Source: a virus. From it: 20,264 nucleotides of DNA. The translations under genes and the position numbers were made by a program. The notes beneath the pieces were generated by a model, which was not told the DNA's origin, did no database searches, and saw only the letters and a program-made list of their open reading frames with translations. Location: IMG/VR virus record IMGVR_UViG_3300044251_000007, positions 1-20,264 of that record; one strand, written 5' to 3'. Shown here one piece after another: positions 1 to 8,300 of the stretch (position 1 is its first letter; every line of letters begins with the position of its first letter).

Positions 1-390
1 GACGCGCAGAAGCAGCTCAAGGAACTTCAGGACAAGGACAAGACAGAGAGCGAGCGTCTCCAGGAGGCCCGCGACTCGTTCAAGTCCGAGGCCGAGAAGT
101 CCTCAACCGAACTTCGGCGCTTCAACGTGGCCATCGAGACCGCTCCGGAACACGCCACCCTCGCTCAGCTGCGCAAGGTAGCCAAGCGTCTTCGTGGTGA
201 CTCCGACGACGACCTCGAAACGGATGCCAAGGAACTGTGGGGCGACTTCGCTCCCGAACCGAAGCACTCCACGGTCGCGGGAAAGCCGAAGGAGAAGCTG
301 GACCGTCCGCGCGGTGGTTCCGACCCCGACGACGCTCCGGAAGAGATGAACCCCGCAAAGCTCGCCGCTTTGATTCCCAGGGCGCGCTGA
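1..390 (+). CDS. Scaffolding protein, C-terminal part (5' end outside window)
   Basis: The frame is open from the first base and ends at TGA 388-390, giving 129 residues without a start, so the gene begins upstream of the window. The first ~45 residues are almost all charged or polar and rich in K, E, D, Q and R, as in a long coiled-coil helix. The tail is acidic and ends in a short basic segment with the residues NPAKLAALIPRAR. Scaffolding proteins guide assembly of HK97-fold capsids, are usually helical and charged, and are encoded just before the major capsid gene, as here (69 bases before it). The GTG at 127 lies inside this frame and is not the start. Assignment rests on position and composition, since no catalytic motif is expected. 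A fusion to an upstream protease cannot be excluded. Confidence 0.8.
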   Translation, partial: DAQKQLKELQDKDKTESERLQEARDSFKSEAEKSSTELRRFNVAIETAPEHATLAQLRKVAKRLRGDSDDDLETDAKELWGDFAPEPKHSTVAGKPKEKLDRPRGGSDPDDAPEEMNPAKLAALIPRAR

Positions 391-459
391 AGTACACCGC
401 ACGGCTGTAGCCACGGCCGACAGCGGTACCCAATCCCCTAGGACCCTTGGAGGTCTGTC

Positions 460-1680
460 GTGGCTAACACTTTCATCAAGCCGGAGAAGATCACGGCTGC
501 TGGCCTTGGTCTTCTCGAACGCGAGATTGTGCTCCCCGCACTCGTCTGGAAGAACGCTGGCGGATCGTTCGTCGGTGTTGCTGGTGACACGATCACCATG
601 CGCGTCCCGGCGCGTACCCAGTCCCGTAGCCGCACGCTGCGAGGCCAGCGGGGTCTTGCCTCTGAGGGCACCGGCATCATCCAGATGGACGAACTGACCG
701 AGACCAGTGTCGATGTGACACTGGACGAGGACATCTACTCGGCCATCCCGATCACGGATGAAGAGCTGACGCTGGACATCTCGGACTTCGGTTCGCAGAT
801 TCTCGGTCCGCAGGTGCGCGCGGTGGCAGAGGGCCTGGAGAACAAGCTGGCCGAGGAGATGACCTCCGCGACCTACGCACACTCGGTCTCCATCCCCGCT
901 GCTGATGGCGACCCGGCTGAGAACACCGGTGTCTACCAGGCGATGATCAAGGCCCGGCGGTACCTGAACGAGGCGAACATCCCGATGTCTGACCGCATTG
1001 TGGTCATGGGCACCGGCATGGAAGAGCGCTTCCTTGTCGACTCCCACCTGCACGAGGTAGACCGTTCGGGCTCTGAGTCGGCGCTGCGTGACGCGACCAT
1101 CGGTCGTATCGCGGGTTTCGGCACCGTCGTGGTATCCCAGGCCCTGCCGGCCGACGTCGGTTTCGCCTTCCACCGCACCGCCTACGTCCTGAACCTCCAG
1201 GCGCCGGTTGTCCCGAGTGGCGTGCCGTTCGGTGCTTCGCAGTCCTACCAGGGTCTGGCGATGCGCTGGCTGCGTGACTACGACTTCCGCAACGTCCAGG
1301 ACCGGTCACTGGTGGACCTGTACGCGGGGACCAACATCGTCGCTGACGGTGTTGTGTCCGAGGTCCAGACGGTTACCATCTCCGGCTCTCCGACGGGCGG
1401 CACCTTCGCTCTGACCGCTCGTGGTCGTACCGTCTCGGGTATCCCGTTCGACGCGTCGGCTTCGGCTGTTGAGGCTGCTCTGGCCTCGTTGCCTGGTGTG
1501 TTCGTCTCGGTGGCCAAGGCGTCCAACGTCTACACCGTGACGTTCAAGCAGTCCGGGCCGGTTGCCGCGATGACCGCCACCAGTGCCCTGACCGGTGGTT
1601 CCTCGCCGGCCGTGGCTATTGCGACCACGACCGAAGGGGCACCTACCTTCGTTCGCGCGGTCAAGCTGACCCTGGCGTAA
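460..1680 (+). CDS. Major capsid protein with C-terminal Ig-like domain
   Basis: A 406-residue protein starting at GTG 460, six bases after a strong GGAGG (449-453). Residues 1-300 look like the coat proteins of actinophages in the P22/HK97-fold group: an N-terminal segment with GLLEREIVLPALVW, then the T-x-R-x-P strand (TITMRVPAR), and a C-terminal core with MRWLRDYD. Residues 301-392 form an extra domain with the signature EVQTVTISG...GGTFALT...DASASAVEAAL...TGGSSPAVAIATTT. This is a beta-rich Ig-like module of the kind found on phage head and tail proteins, and it is shared with the major tail protein in this window. Such domains sit on the particle surface and often bind carbohydrate weakly. 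Placement between the scaffold and the connector genes supports the call. I cannot name the exact coat family with certainty. Confidence 0.93.
   Translation: MANTFIKPEKITAAGLGLLEREIVLPALVWKNAGGSFVGVAGDTITMRVPARTQSRSRTLRGQRGLASEGTGIIQMDELTETSVDVTLDEDIYSAIPITDEELTLDISDFGSQILGPQVRAVAEGLENKLAEEMTSATYAHSVSIPAADGDPAENTGVYQAMIKARRYLNEANIPMSDRIVVMGTGMEERFLVDSHLHEVDRSGSESALRDATIGRIAGFGTVVVSQALPADVGFAFHRTAYVLNLQAPVVPSGVPFGASQSYQGLAMRWLRDYDFRNVQDRSLVDLYAGTNIVADGVVSEVQTVTISGSPTGGTFALTARGRTVSGIPFDASASAVEAALASLPGVFVSVAKASNVYTVTFKQSGPVAAMTATSALTGGSSPAVAIATTTEGAPTFVRAVKLTLA
1360..1635 (+). other. Ig-like surface domain in capsid protein (residues 301-392)
   Basis: This segment encodes a compact Thr/Ala/Val-rich domain appended in frame to the coat protein. 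It aligns along its length with residues 182-286 of the major tail protein: EVQ[TS][VI]xI[ST]G at the start, GGTF[AT]LT, then [DN]ASA[SA]AV at the centre, and TGG[ST]SPAV followed by a TTT run at the end. The tail copy has a few extra residues in the middle. Confidence 0.8.
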
Positions 1681-1682
1681 TC

Positions 1683-2159
1683 GTGGATGCACTGACTCCG
1701 CTCGCCGAGAGAAGCGACCTCGAAACTCGCATGAAGCGGGTCTTCGAGACATCCGAAGACGAAGACGAAGCGGATTCAGTGCTCGACGAAGCATCGGAGA
1801 TTGTCCGGGAAGAGTCAGGTCAGACTTGGCTTGACCCGGACAATCCCAGCATCGTCACCGCACCACGCATCGTCCGGATCATCACGCTGCGAGTGGCGGA
1901 ACGCCGGCTTCGAAACCCAGATGGACTGAGCGCGGAAACAGCGGGCGACTACTCGTATCAGCGCAACGGCGTTGGTGCGGACGGGTCGTCGTACCTGACG
2001 GAGTGGGAGCTCGGTGTGCTGCACAAGTACGCCGGCCGCACCGGGATGTGGAACCAGCCTCTGACCAAGGGTGACTGCTACGCGGACATGGTGTTCCTCG
2101 AAGACTCATTCGGTCTGGAGCTGTTCCCGGTCGGCGACGTCGGTATCTACCCGTACTGA
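1683..2159 (+). CDS. Head-to-tail adaptor protein
   Basis: A 158-residue protein beginning at GTG 1683, two bases after the capsid stop codon. The start has no strong ribosome site, so translation is probably coupled to the capsid gene. The sequence is acidic at the N terminus (a D/E run around residues 25-45), then has a helical middle with RIITLRVAERRLRNPDG and a C-terminal part with DSFGLELFPVGDVGIYPY. Adaptor proteins of the gp6/gp15 type form a ring under the portal and are helical, 100-160 residues long, and placed just after the capsid gene. The middle segment with the arginine-rich helix followed by the GDYSYQ stretch fits actinophage adaptors. It is assigned by size, order and pattern rather than by a diagnostic motif. 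Confidence 0.8.
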   Translation: MDALTPLAERSDLETRMKRVFETSEDEDEADSVLDEASEIVREESGQTWLDPDNPSIVTAPRIVRIITLRVAERRLRNPDGLSAETAGDYSYQRNGVGADGSSYLTEWELGVLHKYAGRTGMWNQPLTKGDCYADMVFLEDSFGLELFPVGDVGIYPY

Positions 2160-2170
2160 GAGGCGATCTT

Positions 2171-2542
2171 GTGAGTCTCGTCAGGAACGGCCCGCACACC
2201 GTCACCGTGTTCACCGAGGAAGAGTCCACCGACTTTCGCGGCAACATCGTGATGCGACCCAGCAGGAACCCGGTCGTGATCAGCGGTTGCATGATGCAGC
2301 CGCTGGCCAGTACTCGAGGTGCTTTCGCGGCGCTGCGGGTGGCGGATGGTCAGAACGTCGCGGTGGCGTTCAAGTTGTTCTGCGCCCCCGCGACGGTGCC
2401 GGTCGAATGGTGGGTCCGAGTCGAGTGGTTGGACCCGATCACCAAACGACTGCGCAAGTTCTCGGTCCTGGGTGGTCCGATGCCCCGAGCATTCAGCGGT
2501 CCGTCGGATCATCTGTCCATCACTCTGTCGGAGATGCGCTGA
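2171..2542 (+). CDS. Head-to-tail stopper (head completion) protein
   Basis: A 123-residue, beta-rich protein starting with GTG 2171. It follows the adaptor by 11 bases and its TGA (2540-2542) overlaps the next ATG by one base. The first half has the pattern HTVTVFTEEESTDFRGN, which recalls the stopper family in which a strand pair opens with a threonine/valine-rich segment. The second half ends in a proline-rich strand (VLGGPMPRAF). Stopper proteins of the SPP1 gp16 / HK97 gp7 type close the connector after DNA packaging and provide the docking site for the tail. The call relies on gene order (adaptor, stopper, gp10-like, terminator) and size. Confidence 0.72.
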   Translation: MSLVRNGPHTVTVFTEEESTDFRGNIVMRPSRNPVVISGCMMQPLASTRGAFAALRVADGQNVAVAFKLFCAPATVPVEWWVRVEWLDPITKRLRKFSVLGGPMPRAFSGPSDHLSITLSEMR

Positions 2543-2850
2543 TGGCGAAGATCGAGTACATGATGGCGACCAAGGACCTCAACAAGAAGATCGCCCATCT
2601 CTCCGAGACCAAGCGCGCGATCCGCAAGGCGGCCAGTGTCCTGGCTGAGATCGCTCGAGGTCAGTTGGCCACGGCTCGCAAGGGCCAGGGTGACGCGAAG
2701 ATCATCCTGGAGAAGGCCAACTCGGTCGACTACTACGTGACGCTGTCCGACGAGTCGGGCGACAACGCGGCGGCGGCCATCGAGTACGGCCACATCGCCC
2801 GCAACGGCCGGTTCGTCGATGGTATCCACGCGCTGACCGGGGTCCTGTAA
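2542..2850 (+). CDS. Small neck/tail-completion protein (HK97 gp10-like; possibly DUF5403)
   Basis: A 102-residue protein starting at ATG 2542, which overlaps the previous stop codon. A CGGAG site lies about nine bases upstream. It has a basic helical N-terminal half (LNKKIAHLSETKRAIRKAA) followed by a strand segment with VDYYVTLSD and a C-terminal AAIEYGH motif. The EYG(H/T) element is common in the small proteins that sit between stopper and tail terminator in siphoviruses and that resemble HK97 gp10. From memory, proteins like this in actinophages are placed in DUF5403, which I cannot check here. Its role is presumably in joining head to tail. The same stop codon is reached by a longer frame from 2071, but that start is inside the adaptor gene and has no support. 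Confidence 0.72.
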   Translation: MAKIEYMMATKDLNKKIAHLSETKRAIRKAASVLAEIARGQLATARKGQGDAKIILEKANSVDYYVTLSDESGDNAAAAIEYGHIARNGRFVDGIHALTGVL

Positions 2851-3314
2851 TGCGCGTCGCGCCGTTCGTGGACGGCATCGGGGTCCTGCTGTGGCTGCTG
2901 CGTAACCCGCTGGCCGACATCCGAACCGAGCTCGGACTGACACCGGTGCGGGTGTTCGAAGACCTGCCCGACCGGCTCAGCGACTACGTACCTGTTGTGA
3001 AAGTACAACGCACTGGCGGTGCCTCGGACGCACCGTTGTTCTACTCCCAGTTCTGGTGCTCGGTGAACGTGTGGTCAGGTCCCGAAGTCAGCAAGAACTG
3101 GGACGCACACCAGGCCGCGTTCGAACTGGCGAACCAGGTGGCCAGGACGTTGTACTTCGCCCAACGGAACCAGACGCTCACCCCGTCCGGCTCCATCTCC
3201 AAGTGGCGGGAGTCGACCGGGTTTCGCAAGTTCGACGACCCGGAGCTTCCGCACATCTCCCGGCAGGTCGCCACCTACGACCTCTTGATCCGGAACCCCA
3301 GAATCCCCGCGTGA
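2850..3314 (+). CDS. Tail terminator protein
   Basis: A 154-residue protein whose ATG at 2850 shares a base with the preceding TAA (2848-2850), a typical translational coupling arrangement. It has the order expected of tail terminators (lambda gpU / SPP1 gp17 group): an N-terminal helix, the segment VRVFEDLPDRLSDYVPVVKVQRTGG, then FWCSVNVWS, a helix with HQAAFELANQVARTLY, and a final strand. The motif 'P...VVxVxRTGG' followed by an aromatic strand is widely seen in these proteins. It stops the growing tail tube at its final length and binds the stopper. It is directly followed by the major tail protein after 56 non-coding bases. Confidence 0.82.
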   Translation: MRVAPFVDGIGVLLWLLRNPLADIRTELGLTPVRVFEDLPDRLSDYVPVVKVQRTGGASDAPLFYSQFWCSVNVWSGPEVSKNWDAHQAAFELANQVARTLYFAQRNQTLTPSGSISKWRESTGFRKFDDPELPHISRQVATYDLLIRNPRIPA

Positions 3315-3370
3315 CCCATCCACCCATATGCCTGTGCTAAACCGCCGGGCACCCATCAGGGAGAACGCAA

Positions 3371-4231
3371 ATGGCTCTCGATGATGCTGCTGTCATCGTC
3401 CCCGGCACCGGGCATATCTACGTGGCCCCGGCCGGAACCCCCAAGCCCGCCAACCTGACCGACCCGGAATCGCCGTGGCGCGACCTGGGCCACACGTCCG
3501 TCGACGACGGTCTGACCATCACCAAGGATGGTGGCGACTCCAACATCCTGGGCACCTGGCAGAACCCGGCGCTGCGTGACCGTCGTGACCCGGTGACCTT
3601 CGCCCTGACCGCGCACCTGCTCCAGCTGTCCAACGACACGCTGAGCATGTACTTCGGTGGCGGCGACATCTCCGTGGCCGGCGTCTTCGGTGTCAACCTG
3701 ATCCCGCAGCCTGTCGAGCTCGCCATGTTCATCCGGATCGTCGACGGTGAACACGAGGTTCCGCTGTACATCGCGCGTACCTCGATCTCCTCCGACGACG
3801 ACGTTGAGGTTGACGTCGAGAACTTCTTGTCCTTCCCGATTCGCGCCACGATCCTTGGTGCTTCCGGTCAGGCCCTGATGGAGTTCTACGGCGAAGACCT
3901 GGGTCAGCTGACCAACGAGGTCCAGTCGATCGCCATCACCGGAGCTCCCGTGGGCGGCACGTTCACCCTGACCTTCGACGGCGAGACGACCGACGACATC
4001 GCCTACAACGCCTCCGCTGCCGCTGTGAAGACCGCGCTGACCGCGCTGTCCAACGTTGGTAACGGTGACGTGGCGACCAGTGGCGGTGCGCTGCCGACCA
4101 GCCCCGTCGTGGTCACGTTCCAGGGCGACCTGGAGAACGCGGACGTCCCGCAGATGACGGCTACCGGAACGTTCACCGGTGGCACCAGCCCGGCGGTCAC
4201 GGTCACCACGACCACACCCGGCGGCGCCTAA
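3371..4231 (+). CDS. Major tail (tube) protein with C-terminal Ig-like domain
   Basis: A 286-residue protein starting at ATG 3371 behind AGGGAG. Residues 1-180 are the tube domain. Features typical of actinophage tube proteins are the opening VIVPGTGHIYVAPAGT, the 'PWRDLGHTSVDDGLTI' element, and alternating short strands thereafter. Residues 182-286 are an Ig-like domain with NASAAAVKTALTAL and GGTSPAVTVTTTT, homologous to the capsid C terminus. The protein stacks as hexameric rings to build the tail, and the extra domain should decorate its outside. A terminator-like hairpin follows directly, which fits a highly expressed gene. The domain is read in frame here and needs no frameshift. Confidence 0.92.
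   Translation: MALDDAAVIVPGTGHIYVAPAGTPKPANLTDPESPWRDLGHTSVDDGLTITKDGGDSNILGTWQNPALRDRRDPVTFALTAHLLQLSNDTLSMYFGGGDISVAGVFGVNLIPQPVELAMFIRIVDGEHEVPLYIARTSISSDDDVEVDVENFLSFPIRATILGASGQALMEFYGEDLGQLTNEVQSIAITGAPVGGTFTLTFDGETTDDIAYNASAAAVKTALTALSNVGNGDVATSGGALPTSPVVVTFQGDLENADVPQMTATGTFTGGTSPAVTVTTTTPGGA
3914..4228 (+). other. Ig-like domain in major tail protein (residues 182-286)
   Basis: This is the second copy of the domain found on the capsid protein. It contains EVQSIAITGAPVGGTFTLTF, then YNASAAAVKTAL, and near the end MTATGTFTGGTSPAV plus a threonine run. It is about ten residues longer than the capsid copy between the central helix-like segment and the last strands. Nucleotide identity is clearly lower than the shared protein pattern, so the two copies separated long ago or came in separately. 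Confidence 0.8.
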
Positions 4232-4235
4232 GACA

Positions 4236-4279
4236 GCTGGCGGCCGGCGTACCTGCGCGGGGAAGTGCCGGCCGTCAGC
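4236..4279 (+). terminator. Terminator-like hairpin after the major tail gene
   Basis: Bases 4236-4248 (GCTGGCGGCCGGC) pair with 4267-4279 (GCCGGCCGTCAGC) through 13 positions with one G-T wobble, around an 18-base loop. The hairpin starts five bases after the major tail stop codon. It is followed by CCCTTAGTACG, which has no real run of T, so a classical intrinsic terminator is not certain. It may instead stop or slow polymerase, or protect the 3' end of a strongly expressed mRNA. Confidence 0.5.
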
Positions 4280-4292
4280 CCCTTAGTACGAA

Positions 4293-4312
4293 ATTCCCCG
4301 CGATTCCCCGCG
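4293..4312. repeat. Perfect 10-bp tandem repeat in the spacer before the chaperone gene
   Basis: ATTCCCCGCG occurs twice in direct succession (4293-4302 and 4303-4312), 23 bases before the GTG start of the tail assembly chaperone and downstream of the hairpin. It lies in one of the longest non-coding spacers of the window (104 bases). It could be a binding site for a regulator or just a slippage product. No promoter hexamers are recognisable around it. Confidence 0.75.
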
Positions 4313-4335
4313 CAAGTCGATAGGAGTTACCCCGC

Positions 4336-4935
4336 GTGAGCAACCACATTCCGTACAACCAGTCGCTCCCGATGCCGGCGACCGACCTGCGCAACCCTGA
4401 GGTCGGCAGCCCGATCCGTCGTGGCGAAACCGTGACCATGGTCGACGTCCAGGGCAATCCGGTGGAGGAATACCACGTCGAGATGCCCCGACCCAACACC
4501 GGCTACCTGGTTCCCCCGGGCCTGGCGAAGCAGGCTGAGCAGCAGCGGCAGGCCGAGGAGACTCCGAAGCCGACCGCGACCGACTTCATCGCTCAGGACG
4601 CGGCGCCGCCGGAGTACCCGGAAGGTTCCCCCGAGCTGGTCCCGCTGTACAAGCTCTCCTTCTCCAAGCGCGCGGACGCCATGGACTCCTTCGCCAAGCT
4701 TGAGAAGATGGACGTCGGCCTGAAGGAAGGCGAAGAGCTGACGATGTCGAAGGTCGCGGAGCAGTACCGGGCTCTCGCTGAGATCGACAAGTTCCTCGCC
4801 TCGGTCGCGGTCAACGCTGAGGACTACTACCGGTGGATCGCGGGACCGGGTCTCGACGAAACCACGTTCGGGCAGCTGTGGGCCGCGTACCAGGCTCGGA
4901 TGCAGCCGGGGGAAGCTCAGCGCTCGTCAAGCTGA
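4336..4935 (+). CDS. Tail assembly chaperone, short form (gpG-like)
   Basis: A 199-residue protein starting at GTG 4336 behind TAGGAG. The first ~100 residues are polar and proline-rich with a Gln/Glu-rich stretch (KQAEQQRQAEE). The second half is helical, with FSKRADAMDSFAKLEK, LAEIDKFLASVAV and LWAAYQARMQPGE. This is the upstream product of the two-frame chaperone system that coats the tape measure protein during tail assembly and is absent from the virion. It lies between the major tail protein and the tape measure gene, as in lambda G/T and in most siphoviruses of Actinobacteria. The stop codon at 4933-4935 is reached only by ribosomes that do not shift at 4908-4914. Confidence 0.88.
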   Translation: MSNHIPYNQSLPMPATDLRNPEVGSPIRRGETVTMVDVQGNPVEEYHVEMPRPNTGYLVPPGLAKQAEQQRQAEETPKPTATDFIAQDAAPPEYPEGSPELVPLYKLSFSKRADAMDSFAKLEKMDVGLKEGEELTMSKVAEQYRALAEIDKFLASVAVNAEDYYRWIAGPGLDETTFGQLWAAYQARMQPGEAQRSSS

Positions 4936-5303
4936 TCGACGAACACGGATCGGCGGTGTTCTCGGACCTGAAGCGCTACTACGGCGTGGACATCCGGGAC
5001 CTGTGGCGGGACAACTCGACACTCACACCCCGGTTCGTGCTCTGGCTTGTCGAGCACTTGCCCGAAGATGCAGCGCTATTGGCGAGTATGCGTGGCGGCA
5101 GGAAGTTCCGGCCGTGGACCACCGAGACGCAGATTCTCGCCGCGATGGCGAACCTGCTCGCCGGGGCCAACTTCCAGCGCGCGGGCAAGAAGATGCGTAA
5201 ACCGATCGTCCAGATGCCCAAGCCAACCCGACGTCGGGTCGCTGGCCGTCGTATATCCCTGGCGAACCTGCCATCCGCACGGCGTGTGAAACGACCACTG
5301 TAA
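4336..5303 (+). CDS. Tail assembly chaperone, frameshifted long form (gpGT-like)
   Basis: The second frame is open from about 4833 to TAA 5301-5303 and has no good start of its own. It lies in the -1 frame relative to the upstream gene. If ribosomes slip at 4908-4914, residues up to about 193 are joined to 129 more, giving a protein of about 322 residues. The added part begins with SSALVKLIDEHGSAVFSDL and contains a YYGVDIRDLW element, then a helical stretch with WLVEHLPEDAALLASM, and a very basic C terminus (RRRVAGRRIS...RRVKRPL). Short acidic/helical T-domains that bind the tape measure are the rule in this family. The coordinates given span the whole frameshifted reading. Confidence 0.85.
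4908..4914 (+). other. Probable -1 ribosomal frameshift site (GGGGGAA)
   Basis: In the zero frame the codons are CCG GGG GAA. A five-G run (4908-4912) lets the P-site tRNA move back one base onto another GGG, and GAA re-pairs as GGA. This joins the chaperone frame to the overlapping -1 frame 21 bases before the zero-frame stop. A small stem (TCAGC 4917-4921 with GCTGA 4931-4935) lies just downstream and could help, but it is weak. The heptamer is not the canonical X XXY YYZ in all positions. Confidence 0.72.
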
Positions 5304-5321
5304 CCGGGAGGTGATCTTGAC

Positions 5322-8300
5322 GTGGGTAGCCCCGGTGGGTCCGAGGTCGCACGGATCAGCGTCAAGGTCGTCCCTGATATAACAGGTTTCGCCAAGGAGC
5401 TGAAGGACAAGCTCAAGGCGGTCAAGGAGAAGGTCAAGGTAGGCGTCGACTGGGATGTCGACTCTGCTGCCCTGAGGGCGAAGATTGCCGCGATGAAGGT
5501 ACCTGAGGTCAAGGTGCCGGTGACCTTCAACGTCGACAAGCTGAAGCAAGCCACGATCAAGGTCGACGCGGACACCACCGCCGCCAAGGCGAAGACCGAC
5601 GCGGAAGTAGCGGAGATCAACGCCAAGAAGGCGAAGATCAAGGTCGATCTCGACAACACGGCGCTGAACGAGCTGAAGGCGAAGCTCCTCTTTGAGGACC
5701 TGACCGCGCACGCGAAGCTCGACCTCGACACCACCGCGTTCAGGGCACAGTTGGCGGCAGCCGAGGCGTCGACCAAGGCGATCGGTGACATCAAGATCAA
5801 GATTGATGCCGACCGGTCCCCCATCATCAGGGCGCTGTCGACCATCGGCAACCTCGGCGAGACCATCTTCAGCGGAATCGGACAGTCGGGTAACTCTGCC
5901 TTCACCCAGGTAGGCGCCTCGGCCACACAGTTCAAGAGCGAAATGAGCGGCGTAGCGGGGCCGATCTCGCAGGTCGTGTCAGGCCTGATCTCGGCGGGTG
6001 GTTACGCGACCCTGTTTGCCTACGCTGGAGCGGGCATCACCGCAGCCTGGGGCCTGGTATCCACGGCGATTGCGGCGGTCCCCGCTGCTATCGGTCTGAT
6101 CGGTGCGCCCATCGCGGCCGTGATGCTCGGTATGAAGGGCATCGAGGCTGCGGCGAAGACGATCAAGCCGGAGTTCGACAAGCTCAAGGCGGCCATCTCC
6201 GCCACGTTCCAGCAGGGCCTGACCCCTGTCTTCAAGCAGCTGACGACGATCTTCCCAACCCTTCAGTCCGGGTTGCAGGGAATCGCCCAGTCCCTTGTCG
6301 GGATGGCTACCCAGATCACCGCTTTCGTCACTTCCGCACAAGGCGTGGCGACGCTTCAGACTCTGTTCAGCAATGTGCGCTCGGCGCTGTCCTCGATCAG
6401 CCCGGCGATCACCTCGATCGTCTCCAGCTTCCTCAAGCTCGCGGGCACGCAGGCAGCTCTGAGCGTCCTGGTGACGGTTGTCAACAACGTGGCGACGGGC
6501 CTGGAAACGATCGCCAACAACGCCAACCTCACGGCGGCATTCCAGGGGCTCGAAGGCGTTCTCGGATCGCTGACCACGGGGTTCATGAACCTGGTCAACA
6601 ACGGCATCAATCTGTTTGCTGCCGCCGCTCCGGGTGTGCAGGCAGTGATCGACGCACTGTCCGGGTTCTTCAACCAGTTCGACTTCGCGTCGCTCGGCGC
6701 CTCGGTCTCCGGTGTGTTCACTGGCATCGCCAATGCGATCAAGGCGATCCCGCCCTCGACGATCACCGCCATTCAGACGGCGTTCGCCAACCTCTCGGCC
6801 ACCTTCAGCAGCCCCGGGTTCACCGCCGCGCTGACCAACATCGCCAACAACCTGCCGGCCGTGATCGACCTGATCGGCAAGCTCTCCGACGCCTTCATCA
6901 AGTCGGTGTCGGCGATCAGCACCGCAATCGGGTGGTACAACAAGGCCGACGACGCGGTCAACAAGTTCACCGACTGGATCGGACTGACCGACGGGGCCGC
7001 CAAGGCCCTGGACACGGTCCCCGCCGCGATGACCACGTCGGGCGAAGCCACGATCACCGCTGCTGGGACCACTCTCGGCCAGGTACCGGCCGCTGTAGCC
7101 GGCGCGCTGTCACCCGTGGTCACCGAGACCGGCAAGGTCTTCGACTCGATCCCCCAGGGTGTCGTCAGCTCGCTGTCCCCGGTTGCCCAGCTTGCCGGCT
7201 CCACGCTGAACGGCGTCCCGACAGCGGTCTCCTCAGCACTGAACCCCATCACCACCATGACCGGTGCGGTGTTCAACAAGATTCCGCAGGACGTGGTCAG
7301 CTCTCTGTCCCCGGTCGCGCAGCTCGCGGGTTCGTCGCTCAGCGGGGTCCCGACCGCGATCAACACGGCTCTCGGGCCTATCGCCACCGACACCGGTGCT
7401 GTCTTCGCCAAGATTCCTCAGGGCGTAGTTAGCTCCCTTACCCCGGTGGCGGGTCTCGCGGGCGCCGCGATGAACGGGGTCCCGACTGCGATAGTTTCCC
7501 CGCTCTCCCCGATCGCTGGTCAGGTCACCGGTGCGATGTCGCCGGTTGCTGCCGCTGTAACGAAGCCTCTGGCCGGAACTCCGGCAGCCGCTGGTGCTGC
7601 CATGGCCCCGACAGCAGCGGCGATCGTCAAGCCGCTGACGCCAGTTGCTGGTCAGGTGGGCACGGCGGTTGCAGGCGTCAGCAACGCAGTCAAGGTCGGC
7701 CTCGAGCCCATCCCGGACCAGGCGATGGTGATCATCGGGTCCCTGGGTCCGCAGATGGTCACCGCCTTCAACGGGCTGGCTGTCTACGCCTCGGCCGGCA
7801 TGGTCACGATCTCCAATTCGATCTCAGCCGGCGCGACCGCTCTGACGACTTCGATGACCACCGCGTTCGCTGGCCTCGGCCCCGCGATCCTGACCTCGCT
7901 GAACACGATCACAACCAGTGTCGGCACCTTCACCAGCAACATCCAGTTGCTGTTCGATCAGACCTGGTTGGGTATCAGCACCGGAGCGACCACGGCATTC
8001 ACCACGCTGTCAACGACGGTCACCACCGGTCTTACACTGGTCACGACGGCGATCCAGACATGGGCGACCGGGCTAGCGCTGATCTTCACCAACGCCTGGC
8101 TCGCGGTGCAGACATCCACCACCACGGCGCTGACCACCATGAACACGGCGGTCGTCGCTGGTCTCGCGTTGATCACCACGAGCTTCACCACGTGGGGCAC
8201 GACGCTGACCACCACGCTGACTACCACCATGGCCACGCTGAACACCACCATCACCACCGGCATGGCCACGGCGGCTGCGTCGATGACTACCGGCGTCGCG

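Noticed and set aside
391-459. Possible small stems in the leader before the capsid gene
   Set aside because: Only 4-5 bp pairings are present, with no conserved arrangement visible. The leader is short and otherwise just holds the ribosome site.
4833-5303. Second chaperone frame as an independent gene starting at ATG 4833
   Set aside because: That start has no ribosome site and lies deep in the first chaperone. The -1 overlap with a G-run is the standard arrangement for a frameshifted product.
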